A stretch of 64,000 nt of DNA from Pistricoccus aurantiacus (lineage in GTDB: Bacteria > Pseudomonadota > Gammaproteobacteria > Pseudomonadales > Halomonadaceae): NCBI RefSeq assembly GCF_042682565.1, contig NZ_JBHUIC010000013.1; one strand, 5' to 3'. The notes below the pieces were generated by a model. That model was not told the DNA's origin. It ran no database searches and saw nothing but the letters and a program-made list of their open reading frames with translations. Positions 18,110-26,556 of this stretch are shown here, in pieces. The translations under genes and the position numbers were made by a program. The first letter of the stretch is position 1. Each line of letters opens with the position of its first letter.

Positions 18110-18523
18110 TCAGGCCGCTGCGGCTTGCCCTGCCAGCCACGGCAGTTTCACCTTGTTGTAGGCATCGTTCGTCATCGCCCTCAAATCTTCCATGTCCAGG
18201 TGTGGAACCACCAACGCAGTGCCTTGGTATCGAACTCGCGGGTAGTTGGATGACTGGAATACGCCATGAGGGAGGTCGTCCTCATCGCCCAGCCACTGTC
18301 TGAGCCGGAGATCGATACACCAGCCCTGTTCGAGCTCGACCCAGCAATGGGGAGCGGTGGTCATTCGGCTCAGTCGGTCCTCCGCGTATCCGATCCGGCA
18401 TTGATGGAAAATGCCCCGCTCGCTCAGGGCATTGCTGATCACAAAAGTCATGTAGACGCTATCGACTCTCAGGTCCTCCAGCGGCAGCAGTGCCAACTCA
18501 AGTTCATCGTGCCAGTCACTCAT
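18110..18523 (-). CDS. Hypothetical protein, possibly transglutaminase-like
   Basis: 137 residues, soluble. The segment TAPHCWVELEQGWCIDLRL has the His-Trp-Val-Glu then Ile-Asp spacing seen in transglutaminase-like and papain-fold proteins, with a Cys upstream in FHQCRIGYA; a full catalytic triad cannot be shown by eye. The start overlaps the end of the lipoprotein gene by 8 bases, so the two are one operon with the lipoprotein first. Function unknown. Confidence 0.5.
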   Translation of the reverse strand: MSDWHDELELALLPLEDLRVDSVYMTFVISNALSERGIFHQCRIGYAEDRLSRMTTAPHCWVELEQGWCIDLRLRQWLGDEDDLPHGVFQSSNYPRVRYQGTALVVPHLDMEDLRAMTNDAYNKVKLPWLAGQAAAA

Positions 18524-19364
18524 GGTCGGGTTCCCTGAACATCAGCTGTTGTCCCTGTTCATACAGCACCGGGTAGGGGAGCGGCTCGCCGTCCTGGATC
18601 ACGGTGTTCGGTGGAAAGTACATCACTATCCAGGGAGGCATGCCGGCGCTGACAGCGCCATAGAATTCATCTACTGGAAACGTGGGTTCATGGCCCGACT
18701 GCCGAAATACCAGTCGGGAGTATTTCTCGGGGTGGTTGGCAGCGATGTTGTAACTGGCAGCTTCACCGCCGATGACATAGCTTGGTGTCTTCCAGTGATT
18801 CGGCTGTTGGATGTTGTAGGCGATGATACAGTTGCTATCGGTACAGCCATATCGCTCGGCTGTTACCGACCACAGCATGAGCGGGTTCCCATCAATCTCC
18901 GGCGTCTTCACGTCTGTGAGCTTCGTTACCTTTATTGCCATCGACTGGGTGGCCTGGGTGATGGCCTCATCTACGACTGCAACATAGTGGCCATAGGCGT
19001 CATCCTCGTTCGCCGCCAGTGATTCCGGCATCCAGCCCATCAGGCTGGGTCGTGCCGAGGGGTTGTCCGGCGTCATCATAATATCGGTGGTGTTAAATAG
19101 CAGTGTCTGGGTGCCGGTAAGATGACGAAGCGGTGCATCTAATGAGGTGGCCAGACTGGCCAGGTCGAGGGCGCTTACCAACAAACCCTTTCGATACGAG
19201 CGCGTACCGTCTGGTGAATCCCGCAGGTCCTGATCGTAGACGCCGCCGGCACGGGCCAGATTCAGTGCGCGGGATGATTCGTCGTCATAGTGTCGAGGCA
19301 TGGCAGCGCAACCCGCGAGCGCGGCTGTAGTTACAGCAAAACAAATGGTCTTCAACTTGGTCAT
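18516..19364 (-). CDS. Putative lipoprotein
   Basis: 282 residues from the ATG at 19364, chosen because AGGA lies 8 bases upstream and the N-terminus then reads MTKLKTICFAVTTAALAGCA, a signal peptide with lipobox LAGC (Cys19). An in-frame ATG five codons earlier is less likely. The mature part has no recognised domain; it contains SALDLASLATSLDAPLRHLTG and a Cys pair near YGCTDSNC that could form a disulfide. It is the first gene of a two-gene unit with the 137-residue protein. Cell-envelope location is inferred from the signal. Confidence 0.65.
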   Translation of the reverse strand: MTKLKTICFAVTTAALAGCAAMPRHYDDESSRALNLARAGGVYDQDLRDSPDGTRSYRKGLLVSALDLASLATSLDAPLRHLTGTQTLLFNTTDIMMTPDNPSARPSLMGWMPESLAANEDDAYGHYVAVVDEAITQATQSMAIKVTKLTDVKTPEIDGNPLMLWSVTAERYGCTDSNCIIAYNIQQPNHWKTPSYVIGGEAASYNIAANHPEKYSRLVFRQSGHEPTFPVDEFYGAVSAGMPPWIVMYFPPNTVIQDGEPLPYPVLYEQGQQLMFREPDHE

Positions 19365-19864
19365 TTTGAATTCCTGCATTTTCTAAAATACTCGCACAAA
19401 GTTGCAAATACACAAGAGAAAAACGGAAAAATATTCAGTAAAATCAATAAGTTATACTGTCGGTACAAACTTCGGTGTATCAGCGGTGGTGCATCGGGAG
19501 TGCCGCTCTTGCTAGACTTGCCAGCAGGTTTTTTTCGGTTGAGACAAGGTGTTGGTAAATCGGAAAAGGATCAGAAATTCCCAGTTTCCCACTTATCCCA
19601 GTTTATAATCATGGGTAGTAACCGATTGGGCCAATCAGAGAGAAAGTTTCTATCCATGGGTAGTAAAATGGGTAGTATTGGGTGAAGATCTATGCAAAAG
19701 ATAAATCAAGCATCTGTTTTTAAAGACTTTTAATCTATTATTCTTCGAGCAGATTCAGAATATCGAGTGACATATACCCAATTATTGGAAAACCAATAAT
19801 CTTATTTCTAGACTGTTCTTAGCAATTCTTTGTCTGTCTAAATCCAATGAATCGAGGACGCGAC
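19365..19864. other. AT-rich gap with three ATGGGTAGTA direct repeats, possible island boundary
   Basis: About 500 bases without a convincing gene. It is AT-rich compared with both sides. The 10-mer ATGGGTAGTA occurs three times, at 19611-19620, 19656-19665 and 19668-19677, in direct orientation with offsets of 45 and 12 bases. This lies between the island-type genes and chromosomal-looking genes, so an attachment site or protein-binding array is possible. No integrase gene is next to it in this window. Confidence 0.35.
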
Positions 19865-20449
19865 GTGGCAAAAAAGACTGAAAAAGAAAAGATGTTGGGA
19901 GGCGAACTTTATATCGCCGACTGCCCCGAACTATCGGCTGATAATCGCTACATATCCCGATGGCTAGATCGCTACAACGAGACAAATACCCATACGCAGG
20001 CAGAGCGCCAGTCACTGCTGGAAGAGGCATTCGCCCATGTGGGTAAAGGTGTCAATATCCGACCATCCTTTCACTGTGACTACGGCTACAACATCAGCTT
20101 GGGCGACGGCGTTTTTCTCAACTTCAACTGTGTCATTCTCGACGTAGTCAAGGTGACGATCGGTGACAAGACTCAGATTGGCCCTGGTGTTCAGCTACTT
20201 ACCGCCGATCATCCACGAGATCCCGGGCAGCGTGAACGAATGCTGGAGTTCGGGCGCCCAATCAGCATCGGCAAGAATGTCTGGATCGGCGGCGGCGCTA
20301 TCATCCTGCCGGGAGTCATGATCGGCGATAATGCCCTTATCGGTGCGGGCAGCGTGGTGAACCGCGACGTACCGGCGAATGCTGTCGTGATGGGCAATCC
20401 CGCACGAGAAAGGCCTGACTCAGATAGGCATTCCCGCTCGAAAACCTGA
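19865..20449 (+). CDS. maa: Maltose-type sugar O-acetyltransferase
   Basis: 194 residues from GTG 19865, with GAGGA six bases upstream; an ATG at 19847 would add residues not expected for the family. The N-terminal helices (EKEKMLGGELYIADCPEL) are the Maa/NodL acceptor domain, followed by left-handed beta-helix hexapeptide repeats: VNIRPSFHCDYGYNISLGD, the ADHPRDPGQRE loop with the catalytic His of this family, and IGGGAIILPGVMIGD. It would transfer acetyl from acetyl-CoA to a sugar. The C-terminus after GNPAR is short and unusual (ERPDSDRHSRSKT), which may reflect a late frame change. It converges with fabI. Confidence 0.85.
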   Translation: MAKKTEKEKMLGGELYIADCPELSADNRYISRWLDRYNETNTHTQAERQSLLEEAFAHVGKGVNIRPSFHCDYGYNISLGDGVFLNFNCVILDVVKVTIGDKTQIGPGVQLLTADHPRDPGQRERMLEFGRPISIGKNVWIGGGAIILPGVMIGDNALIGAGSVVNRDVPANAVVMGNPARERPDSDRHSRSKT

Positions 20450-20593
20450 CAAGCAAACCGGGCGACCACCACGTCTTCCTGCCGAGCTTGTGCCTCGGGT
20501 GTTGGCGGCACTGGAAGCGCCGGGCGAGTGGCTTTATCGCGCTATCTGCTGGATCCTTCGCTCATTTATTAGAAAGTTTATGGAAGGTCAGTA

Positions 20594-21358
20594 TCAAGCC
20601 ATCACGTTGTGGCCCGCATCAACAAAAGCAATATTACCCGTCACATTGCGGGCATAGTCGCTGGCAAGACCAACGGCCATATTGCCGACGTCATCAATGG
20701 TCACCAAGCGTCGTTTTGGCGCACGCTCTTGTGCATCGTCGATCAGCTTGTCAAAAAAAGCTATACCCGAGGCTGCGCGGGTCTTCAGCGGTCCTGGAGA
20801 CAGCGCGTTGACGCGTATACCGCCGGGGCCAAGTTCTGCTGCCAAATAGCGTACCGAGGCCTCAAGCGCCGCCTTGACAGGCCCCATGACGTTATAATGA
20901 TCAATGACTTTTTCGGCGCCGTAATAACTGACGGTCAGCAGACATCCGCCATTCTTCATCAACGGTTCGGCTTTTCTGGCCAGCCGTATAAACGAGTGGC
21001 AGGATATGTCCATCGCCTGTGCAAAACCTTCGCGTGAGCAATCTGTCACCCGGCCGTGCAGATCTTCCTGTGGGCAATAGGCGATGGAGTGCAGCAGAAA
21101 ATCAATCTGTCCCCACTCCGCTTCAATCCGCTCGAATAGCGCATCGAGCTGGGCATCGTCTTCCACGTCCAATGGTAGCAGAAGTTCAGCATTCACCTCC
21201 TGGGCGACGGGTTGCACGAAGGGCTTGGCCTTTTCGTTAAGATATGTGACGGCCAATTGCGCGCCGGCCTTTTGAAAGGCACGCGCGCAACCAGCCGCGA
21301 TCGAATCACCATTGGCAATGCCGATTACAAGACCGCGTTTGCCTTCTAATAGATTCAT
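20594..21358 (-). CDS. fabI: FabI-type enoyl-[acyl-carrier-protein] reductase
   Basis: 254 residues from ATG 21358 (GGAG about 10 bases upstream; an earlier in-frame ATG at 21406 lacks support). It is an SDR of the FabI branch: nucleotide-binding VIGIANGDSIAAG, then HSIAYCP, and the catalytic Tyr-x6-Lys in YNVMGPVK within SYYGAEKV. ALSPGPLKTRAASGI and the VGN/VDAG ending also match FabI. It would reduce enoyl-ACP in the last step of fatty-acid elongation. GC is lower than core genes here and it stands alone next to the island, so it may be an acquired second FabI rather than the housekeeping copy. Confidence 0.8.
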   Translation of the reverse strand: MNLLEGKRGLVIGIANGDSIAAGCARAFQKAGAQLAVTYLNEKAKPFVQPVAQEVNAELLLPLDVEDDAQLDALFERIEAEWGQIDFLLHSIAYCPQEDLHGRVTDCSREGFAQAMDISCHSFIRLARKAEPLMKNGGCLLTVSYYGAEKVIDHYNVMGPVKAALEASVRYLAAELGPGGIRVNALSPGPLKTRAASGIAFFDKLIDDAQERAPKRRLVTIDDVGNMAVGLASDYARNVTGNIAFVDAGHNVMA

Positions 21359-21611
21359 TATGAATGTCTCCGCTTGTATAAGTTTATTCGATATCAAAGA
21401 AGTCATTATTGCTGGAAATGTTTTTGCTGTTAGCCGATAAGTCCAAAGTAATACAATTATTACTAATAATTAATAAACATATATATCTTTAGTATAACAG
21501 ATTGCCGAAAAACTAACTGCGGGCCGCGTATAAGCGGAGATAAACTGAAGAAAGTCTTACTTCACAGGCGCTCTTGTAACGCGCTTTGGATCAGCCAAGT
21601 CTGTTAAGGAA

Positions 21612-21648
21612 TGCGATCGTTGTTGCAAAAAATACAACAACTATCGCA
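21612..21648. repeat. 37-base inverted repeat
   Basis: Left arm 21612-21625 and right arm 21635-21648 are complementary except for one base, around an A-rich 9-base spacer; the inner arms read GTTGTTG and CAACAAC. It lies in the gene-poor gap 21359-21731 between fabI and the RIO kinase remnant. It could be an operator, a hairpin or the end of a lost element. The rest of that gap is AT-rich and probably holds the fabI promoter. Confidence 0.4.
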
Positions 21649-21731
21649 ATTGCAATGCTCAGATTTGCTCTATGCTTGGCTGCAGTCCGTCAAAAGAAGT
21701 GAACATGTTTTGCGTTCGACGAAGGGTTTTA

Positions 21732-21983
21732 TCAGTCTTCTTCGTCCCAGGAGGGCGCTTGGCGATTTGCCTCTTTGGCACGAATACCATCGATGACTTC
21801 CATCAGATCATCCATGTCAACGCTCGAAGTATCCGCCGCAAAATGACCGGTCAATGGCATATCCGACTGCAGCTTGCCCGCTTCATTAGGATCCAGTTTC
21901 TTGGCATAGCGCGTTTCCAGCAGCACCGAAGCGAAGTGTCCGAGACAAGCACGCCTGTAATCTATGTCTCGCTCCAGCAGCAA
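21732..21983 (-). pseudogene. Truncated RIO kinase copy (C-terminal fragment)
   Basis: 83 codons that match the last 84 residues of the intact RIO kinase at 24149-25003. Shared blocks include LLETRYAK, ADTSSVD, DDLMEVID and EANRQAPSWD, with scattered substitutions and one shorter loop (KKLDPNEAGK versus KEIWALFETGR). No kinase domain lies upstream: a stop codon (TAG) precedes the LLLERD start of similarity, and the MFS gene begins soon after. The fragment has no ribosome binding site. It is best read as the remains of a duplicated or recombined gene 2.2 kb from the functional one. Confidence 0.8.
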
Positions 21984-22069
21984 CCCCTAGCCATACAGCA
22001 AGGAACCGCTGAAGATCCGCTGCGGATGACAAGGGAAATTCACGGATACAGATTGGACAACGAATCGAT

Positions 22070-23278
22070 TCAGATCCTCGCGGTTGCCGGATCCCTGCTA
22101 CGCTCCACCCAAAGCCCAATGTAGAAAATCACCAGGCCAGCAGCAGCGAGCCCCGCCCCTACCAGCCCGGTGGCGGACCAGACGAAGCTCATCTTGACCG
22201 TGACGCCGGCAAGCCAGGCGCCTAAAGTGTTGGCCCCATTGAAAGCGGCATGATTGAGAGAGGCGGCCATGGTCTGGGCATCTTCCGCCACGTCCATCAA
22301 GCGCGTCTGCAATGCCGGTCCCAAGGCAACGCTGGTGCCCACCAGCCCTACGCAGATAATGCCCAGCCAAAGAGAGTTGGCGGCAAAATAGAAAAGTCCT
22401 TGTATGATCAGGCACCAGATCAGAATGGTTGGTATGGCGCTCAGCAGATTCTTGTCCGCCAGGCGTGCGCCTATCAAATTGCCCAGTATGGTACCGACGC
22501 CAAAGACCGCCAGTACCAATGGTCCCAGCGCTTCACGCATGCCGGCCTGTTCGGTCAGGGTGGGAACCACGTAGCTGAATACCGCGAACATCCCGCCAAA
22601 ACCGATACAGCCTACCGCCAGGGTGAACAGTACTCGGTGTTTGGCCAAGGCGGAGAGTTCCCGCTTCGGGCTGGCATTCACATCGGCGGCTTGCGCGAGT
22701 ATCAGGAGACGCACCAGTCCTGCAGTGATTAGTGCGATCATCCCCACGGCGATAAAGGCCATCTGCCAACCGAACAGGTTGCCGGCCCAGGTGGCCAGCG
22801 GCGCACCGATCAGGATGGCGACGGACAACCCCAGCATCACCCGCCCTATGGCACCGGCACGCTGATCGATGGGGACTGAGGCGGCGGCCACCAGGGCGGC
22901 GATGCCGAAATAGGCGCCGTGAGGCAGGCCGGATATAAAGCGCAAAAGAACGAAAGAAGCAAAGTCAGGGGCAAAGGCGCTCGCCAGATTGCCGATTGCG
23001 AAAAGCAGCATCAGAACGATGAGCAAGACACGGCGGGGCACCCTCGCCGCCAAAGCAGAGATGAGCGGCGCGCCCACCACAACACCTAGGGCGTAGCTGC
23101 TGATCGCATAGCCAACATCGGGTATCGGTACCTGTAGATCCTGAGCCACCCGGTTGACCAGCCCCATGATGACGAATTCGCTGGTGCCGATGCAGAAGCC
23201 TCCCAGGGCCAAGACCAGTTCCACCAGTCGCGGATGAGCGCATCCTTCGGATGGCCGGGTTGAGCGGACATCACCCAT
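22070..23278 (-). CDS. MFS transporter, DHA1 (AraJ/YdhP-like) exporter
   Basis: 402 residues with about 12 predicted membrane spans. N-terminal LALGGFCIGTSEFVIMGLV and the A-motif-like region after span 2 (SALAARVPRRVLL) are typical of the AraJ/YdhP/Bcr-type drug and sugar exporters; GLPHGAYFGIAALVAA is the conserved span 4. AGGAG lies 8 bases before the ATG. It would export a small molecule using the proton gradient; the substrate cannot be told. The gene stands alone, with the parS-like palindrome about 75 bases upstream of its start. Confidence 0.85.
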   Translation of the reverse strand: MGDVRSTRPSEGCAHPRLVELVLALGGFCIGTSEFVIMGLVNRVAQDLQVPIPDVGYAISSYALGVVVGAPLISALAARVPRRVLLIVLMLLFAIGNLASAFAPDFASFVLLRFISGLPHGAYFGIAALVAAASVPIDQRAGAIGRVMLGLSVAILIGAPLATWAGNLFGWQMAFIAVGMIALITAGLVRLLILAQAADVNASPKRELSALAKHRVLFTLAVGCIGFGGMFAVFSYVVPTLTEQAGMREALGPLVLAVFGVGTILGNLIGARLADKNLLSAIPTILIWCLIIQGLFYFAANSLWLGIICVGLVGTSVALGPALQTRLMDVAEDAQTMAASLNHAAFNGANTLGAWLAGVTVKMSFVWSATGLVGAGLAAAGLVIFYIGLWVERSRDPATARI

Positions 23279-23353
23279 CCATCATTCTCCTGTCTGTTGA
23301 AATAGCTAAGCGGGTTCCACCTGATTACCGGGGGCACTGGCACTGCATAAATG

Positions 23354-23387
23354 CTATCGGCATGTTTCACGTGAAACATGCCGATAG
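23354..23387. promoter_or_regulatory. parS: parS-type ParB-binding palindrome
   Basis: A perfect 34-base inverted repeat. Its central 16 bases, 23363-23378, read TGTTTCACGTGAAACA, identical to the widespread bacterial parS consensus bound by ParB/Spo0J. Nine further bases on each side (CTATCGGCA and its complement) extend the symmetry. It lies in the gap upstream of the MFS gene and is not followed by a T-run, so a terminator is less likely. parS sites cluster near oriC, consistent with the neighbouring gene content. Confidence 0.85.
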
Positions 23388-23493
23388 TGATAGAGGACGT
23401 CGCAAGAAAAATCAGAGGTAATGATAAATTATAATTATAATGCTATTCAAATTCGAATGAATTTTTTTGAATACACCGATTTATATCAGGCTA

Positions 23494-23907
23494 TCAGCGG
23501 CGGCTCTGACGGATATCGGCAAAGTTCCGATTGCCTTCCTGAAAGACCGCGGTCCTGTTCTGACGGCCACGCTGGGTGATTTCGGCGAAGTTCGCGTCAC
23601 CGACCTGCATGTATTCCAGGCGGTTCTGATAACCCCTCTGCAAGGCTCGGATTTCGTTGCTGTCACCGATCTGCTCGGCGACGGAGATACGGTTGCCGGA
23701 ACCCCTCTGCTTCAGGTAGGCCTCGTTGCGATTACCGTGTTGAATGGCGCTGGCGCGCGAATCGGCAATCGTATTGTCCAGTCCGATCTGTACGGATTCG
23801 AAGGTATTGCGATCGCCGATCTGATCCATGTAGACCATGTTCTCATCCGCGAGAACAGCCGTGGACATCAGGGCGGAAACGGCGGTGATGACAATCAGTC
23901 TTTTCAT
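23494..23907 (-). CDS. Curlin-repeat (CsgA/CsgB-like) secreted amyloid protein
   Basis: 137 residues from the ATG at 23907, chosen because GGAGAG lies about 7 bases upstream and the N-terminus becomes a signal peptide (MKRLIVITAVSALMSTAVLA). The mature part contains nine Q-x-G-x-x-N motifs (QIGDRN, QIGLDN, QHGNRN, QRGSGN, QIGDSN, QRGYQN, QVGDAN, QRGRQN, QEGNRN), most of them spaced about 11 residues, close to half a curlin unit, with one wider gap. Curli subunits of this kind form extracellular amyloid fibres. No csgB, csgE, csgF, csgG or csgD homologue is visible in the window, so export and assembly partners would be elsewhere. A terminal tail rich in Arg is unusual for CsgA. Confidence 0.85.
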   Translation of the reverse strand: MKRLIVITAVSALMSTAVLADENMVYMDQIGDRNTFESVQIGLDNTIADSRASAIQHGNRNEAYLKQRGSGNRISVAEQIGDSNEIRALQRGYQNRLEYMQVGDANFAEITQRGRQNRTAVFQEGNRNFADIRQSRR

Positions 23908-24148
23908 GTTCAACTCTCTCCTAGCCAAGTGTGGATTGTTGCGATCTCGATAAGCGCCTCGGGGTTATTCAGGCAGGTGACAGTCGGTCGTCAGGGCACT
24001 ATCGATTCGTGGGGCTAGTGTGAAGGCTGTTTGAAAAAACGATTCGTGAAATAAAAACCTCTTGACGCTCCAATCAGGGGTTTAAGACGATTTGGTGGCG
24101 AACTAATATCATAGTCTGAGGGGCAATATTGATACTTAACGAAACGCC

Positions 24149-25003
24149 TTACCAATCTTCGCCGTCCCAGGACGGTGCCTGACGGTTGGCCTCCTCGGCG
24201 CGAACGTCGTCGATGACCTCCATCAGATCATCCACGTCGACGCTTGAAGTGTCCGCTTCGAAACGCCCGGACAAGGGCATATCCGGCTGCAGTCTGCCCG
24301 TTTCAAAAAGCGCCCAGATTTCCTTGGCGTAGCGGGTCTCCAGCAGCGCCGGCGCAAAGCGTCCGAAATAGGCACGCATGTTGTTCACGTCCCGCTCCAG
24401 CATGCTGGCGGCGCTGTTGTTGCCCGCCGCATCCACCGCCTGGGGCAGATCGATGATCACCGGGCCGGAGGCGTCCAGCAGTACGTTGAACTCGGAAAGA
24501 TCGCCGTGCACCAGGCCGGCGCAGAGCATGCGCACCACGTCATCGATCACCTTGGCGTGATACTCGAGCGCCTGCTGTTCGGTCAGGGTCACATCGTCCA
24601 GCCGCGGCGCGGCGTAGCCTTCCGCGTCGGCGATCATCTCCATCAGCAGCACGCCGTCGACGAAACCGTAGGGCTTGGGCACCCGCACTCCCGCCGCGTC
24701 GAGGCGATACAGAGCTTCGACCTCCGCGTTCAGCCAGGCGCTTTCCTGCTCCTTCTGGCCGTAGCGGGTCTTCTTCGACATCGCCCGGGCCCGGCGGCTG
24801 TTACGCACCTTGCGGCCTTCCTGATACTGCACCGCCTGCTTGAAACTGCGCTGCTTGGCTTCCTTGAACACCTTGGCGCAGCTGGGCTTGTCCCCCGCGC
24901 GCACCACGTATACCTGAGCTTCCTTGCCGCTCATCAACTGGCAGATGACCTCATCGATCATGCCATCATCCACTAACGGTTGTAGTCTCTTGGGTATCTT
25001 CAT
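24149..25003 (-). CDS. RIO1-family serine protein kinase
   Basis: 284 residues. The RIO kinase core is clear: a P-loop-like MSGKEAQVYVV, the ATP-binding Lys in CAKVFKEA (Lys44), the flexible charged loop, catalytic HGDLSEFN (Asp168) and metal-binding IIDLPQ (Asp185). The last 80 residues are acidic and are duplicated in the pseudogene at 21732-21983. Bacterial RIO1-like kinases phosphorylate serine, but their targets are mostly unknown. It follows dbpA by 23 bases on the same strand, so a link to ribosome assembly, as for eukaryotic RIO1, is a fair inference. Confidence 0.88.
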   Translation of the reverse strand: MKIPKRLQPLVDDGMIDEVICQLMSGKEAQVYVVRAGDKPSCAKVFKEAKQRSFKQAVQYQEGRKVRNSRRARAMSKKTRYGQKEQESAWLNAEVEALYRLDAAGVRVPKPYGFVDGVLLMEMIADAEGYAAPRLDDVTLTEQQALEYHAKVIDDVVRMLCAGLVHGDLSEFNVLLDASGPVIIDLPQAVDAAGNNSAASMLERDVNNMRAYFGRFAPALLETRYAKEIWALFETGRLQPDMPLSGRFEADTSSVDVDDLMEVIDDVRAEEANRQAPSWDGEDW

Positions 25004-25026
25004 AGCACCTTGAAAATTGATTGAAT

Positions 25027-26427
25027 TCAGGGCCCGATACGTCGCACGCGAAGCGAACGGCCTTTTATTTTTCCGATACGTAGTTTCTCGAGAGCCGCCT
25101 TGGCCAACTCCCGATCGATCGCCACATAGGCGCTACGTTCCGACACCTCGATCTTGCCTACTCGGCTACCTTCGATGCCCGCCTCGCCGGTCAAGGCGCC
25201 AAGAATATCGCCGGGGCGTATCTTGCGATTCTTGCCGCCGTCTATCTGAAGCGTCGCCTTGGGCGGCAGAAAAGGCCCGCGTTCCAGGCCGTTCGCCGCC
25301 GGTAGCGGCTGGCAGGCCAGCGGCTGCTCGAGCAACTCACTCAGTCGCGCCAGGCGATAGTCGTCCTTCTCGGCTACCAGGGTACAGGCAATTCCCGTGG
25401 CACCCGCGCGACCGGTACGCCCGACCCGATGCACGTGCACCTCGAGCTCCCGAGGAATACGGTAGTTGAATACCACTTCCAGGGCGTCGATATCCAGCCC
25501 CCGCGCGGCTACGTCCGTAGCGACCAGAATCGAGACGCTCTGATTGGCGAACATCAGCAAGATTTGTTCCCGGTCGCGCTGCTCGAGATCACCGTGCAGG
25601 GCAAGGGCGCTGAAACCATCGTCCGCCAGCGCTTGTGCCACCTCGCGAGTTTCGCGCCTGGTGTTGCAGAACACCACGCTGGATACCGGACGATACACCA
25701 GCAGCAGTAGCCGCAGCGCTTCGAACCGCGCCGATTCGTCGTCGATCCGATAGAAGTACTGGCGAATACTTGCCTCATCGTGGGTAGCGTCCAGCCGCAC
25801 ATCGAGAGGGTCGCGCAGCAAGCCCTCGGCGATCACACGAACCGGCTCGCTGTAGGTCGCGCTGAACATCAGGGTCTGTCGCGATTTCGGCGTCCGGGCG
25901 ACGATCGATTCCAATGACGCCTGAAAGCCCATGTCGAGCATCCGATCCGCCTCGTCCAGTACCAGCATCGTGAGATAGGCAAGATCCAGGGAGCCCTTGC
26001 GCAGATGCTCCTCTATCCGGCCCGGCGTGCCGACGACCACGTGGGCGCCATGGGCCAGGGAGTTCAACTGCGGACCGAGAGACGCTCCGCCGCACAGGGT
26101 AAGCACCTTGAGATTGGCCATGGAGCGCGCCAGGCGCCTGAGTTCGCTGGCGACCTGATCCGCCAGCTCCCGGGTCGGGCACAGGATCAGCGCTTGCGGA
26201 CGAGAATTCGCCATCTCAATACGAGACAGCACCCCCAGGCCAAAGGCGGCGGTCTTGCCGGAGCCGGTTTTCGCCTGGGCCAGCAGATCCCGCCCCGCCA
26301 GTATGCCCGGCAGGCTCTCCGCCTGGATCGGCGTCATGGCGTGATAGCCGAGAGAGGCCAGATTGTCCAGCAGCGCGGGCGCCAGCGGCAAGGCGGTAAA
26401 ACCGCCGGTAGAAACGGAATCAGTCAC
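25027..26427 (-). CDS. dbpA: DEAD-box ATP-dependent RNA helicase DbpA
   Basis: 466 residues. Helicase motifs in order: TPIQAESLP (Q motif), AKTGSGKT (I), PTRELADQV (Ia), VGTPGRI, VLDEADRML (II, DEAD), FSATYSE (III), VATDVAARGLDI (V) and HRVGRTGRAG (VI). The C-terminal 75 residues, including KIRPGDILGALTGEAGI, form the RRM-like domain by which DbpA binds hairpin 92 of 23S rRNA during 50S assembly. Length matches E. coli DbpA (457). It is transcribed ahead of the RIO kinase gene. Confidence 0.92.
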   Translation of the reverse strand: MTDSVSTGGFTALPLAPALLDNLASLGYHAMTPIQAESLPGILAGRDLLAQAKTGSGKTAAFGLGVLSRIEMANSRPQALILCPTRELADQVASELRRLARSMANLKVLTLCGGASLGPQLNSLAHGAHVVVGTPGRIEEHLRKGSLDLAYLTMLVLDEADRMLDMGFQASLESIVARTPKSRQTLMFSATYSEPVRVIAEGLLRDPLDVRLDATHDEASIRQYFYRIDDESARFEALRLLLLVYRPVSSVVFCNTRRETREVAQALADDGFSALALHGDLEQRDREQILLMFANQSVSILVATDVAARGLDIDALEVVFNYRIPRELEVHVHRVGRTGRAGATGIACTLVAEKDDYRLARLSELLEQPLACQPLPAANGLERGPFLPPKATLQIDGGKNRKIRPGDILGALTGEAGIEGSRVGKIEVSERSAYVAIDRELAKAALEKLRIGKIKGRSLRVRRIGP

Positions 26428-26556
26428 GAAGGCGAACCTGTGAGAAACGAAAAAAGATAGCGATAGGATCAGCGAGGCAGAACGGGCCTGACGAACGAAT
26501 GAGAAGCGCGATGGCAGCCGAACAGCATAACAGAAATACGACCTGCGAGAGCCAGT

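Noticed and set aside
20450..20593. Open stretch after the acetyltransferase that reads TGRPPRLPAELVPRVLAALE in another frame
   Set aside because: Looks like coding sequence but has no start, ends quickly and matches nothing I recognise; could be a relic, not enough to call.
23354..23387. Palindrome read as a rho-independent terminator
   Set aside because: No T-run follows in either direction and the core is identical to the parS consensus, which explains it better.
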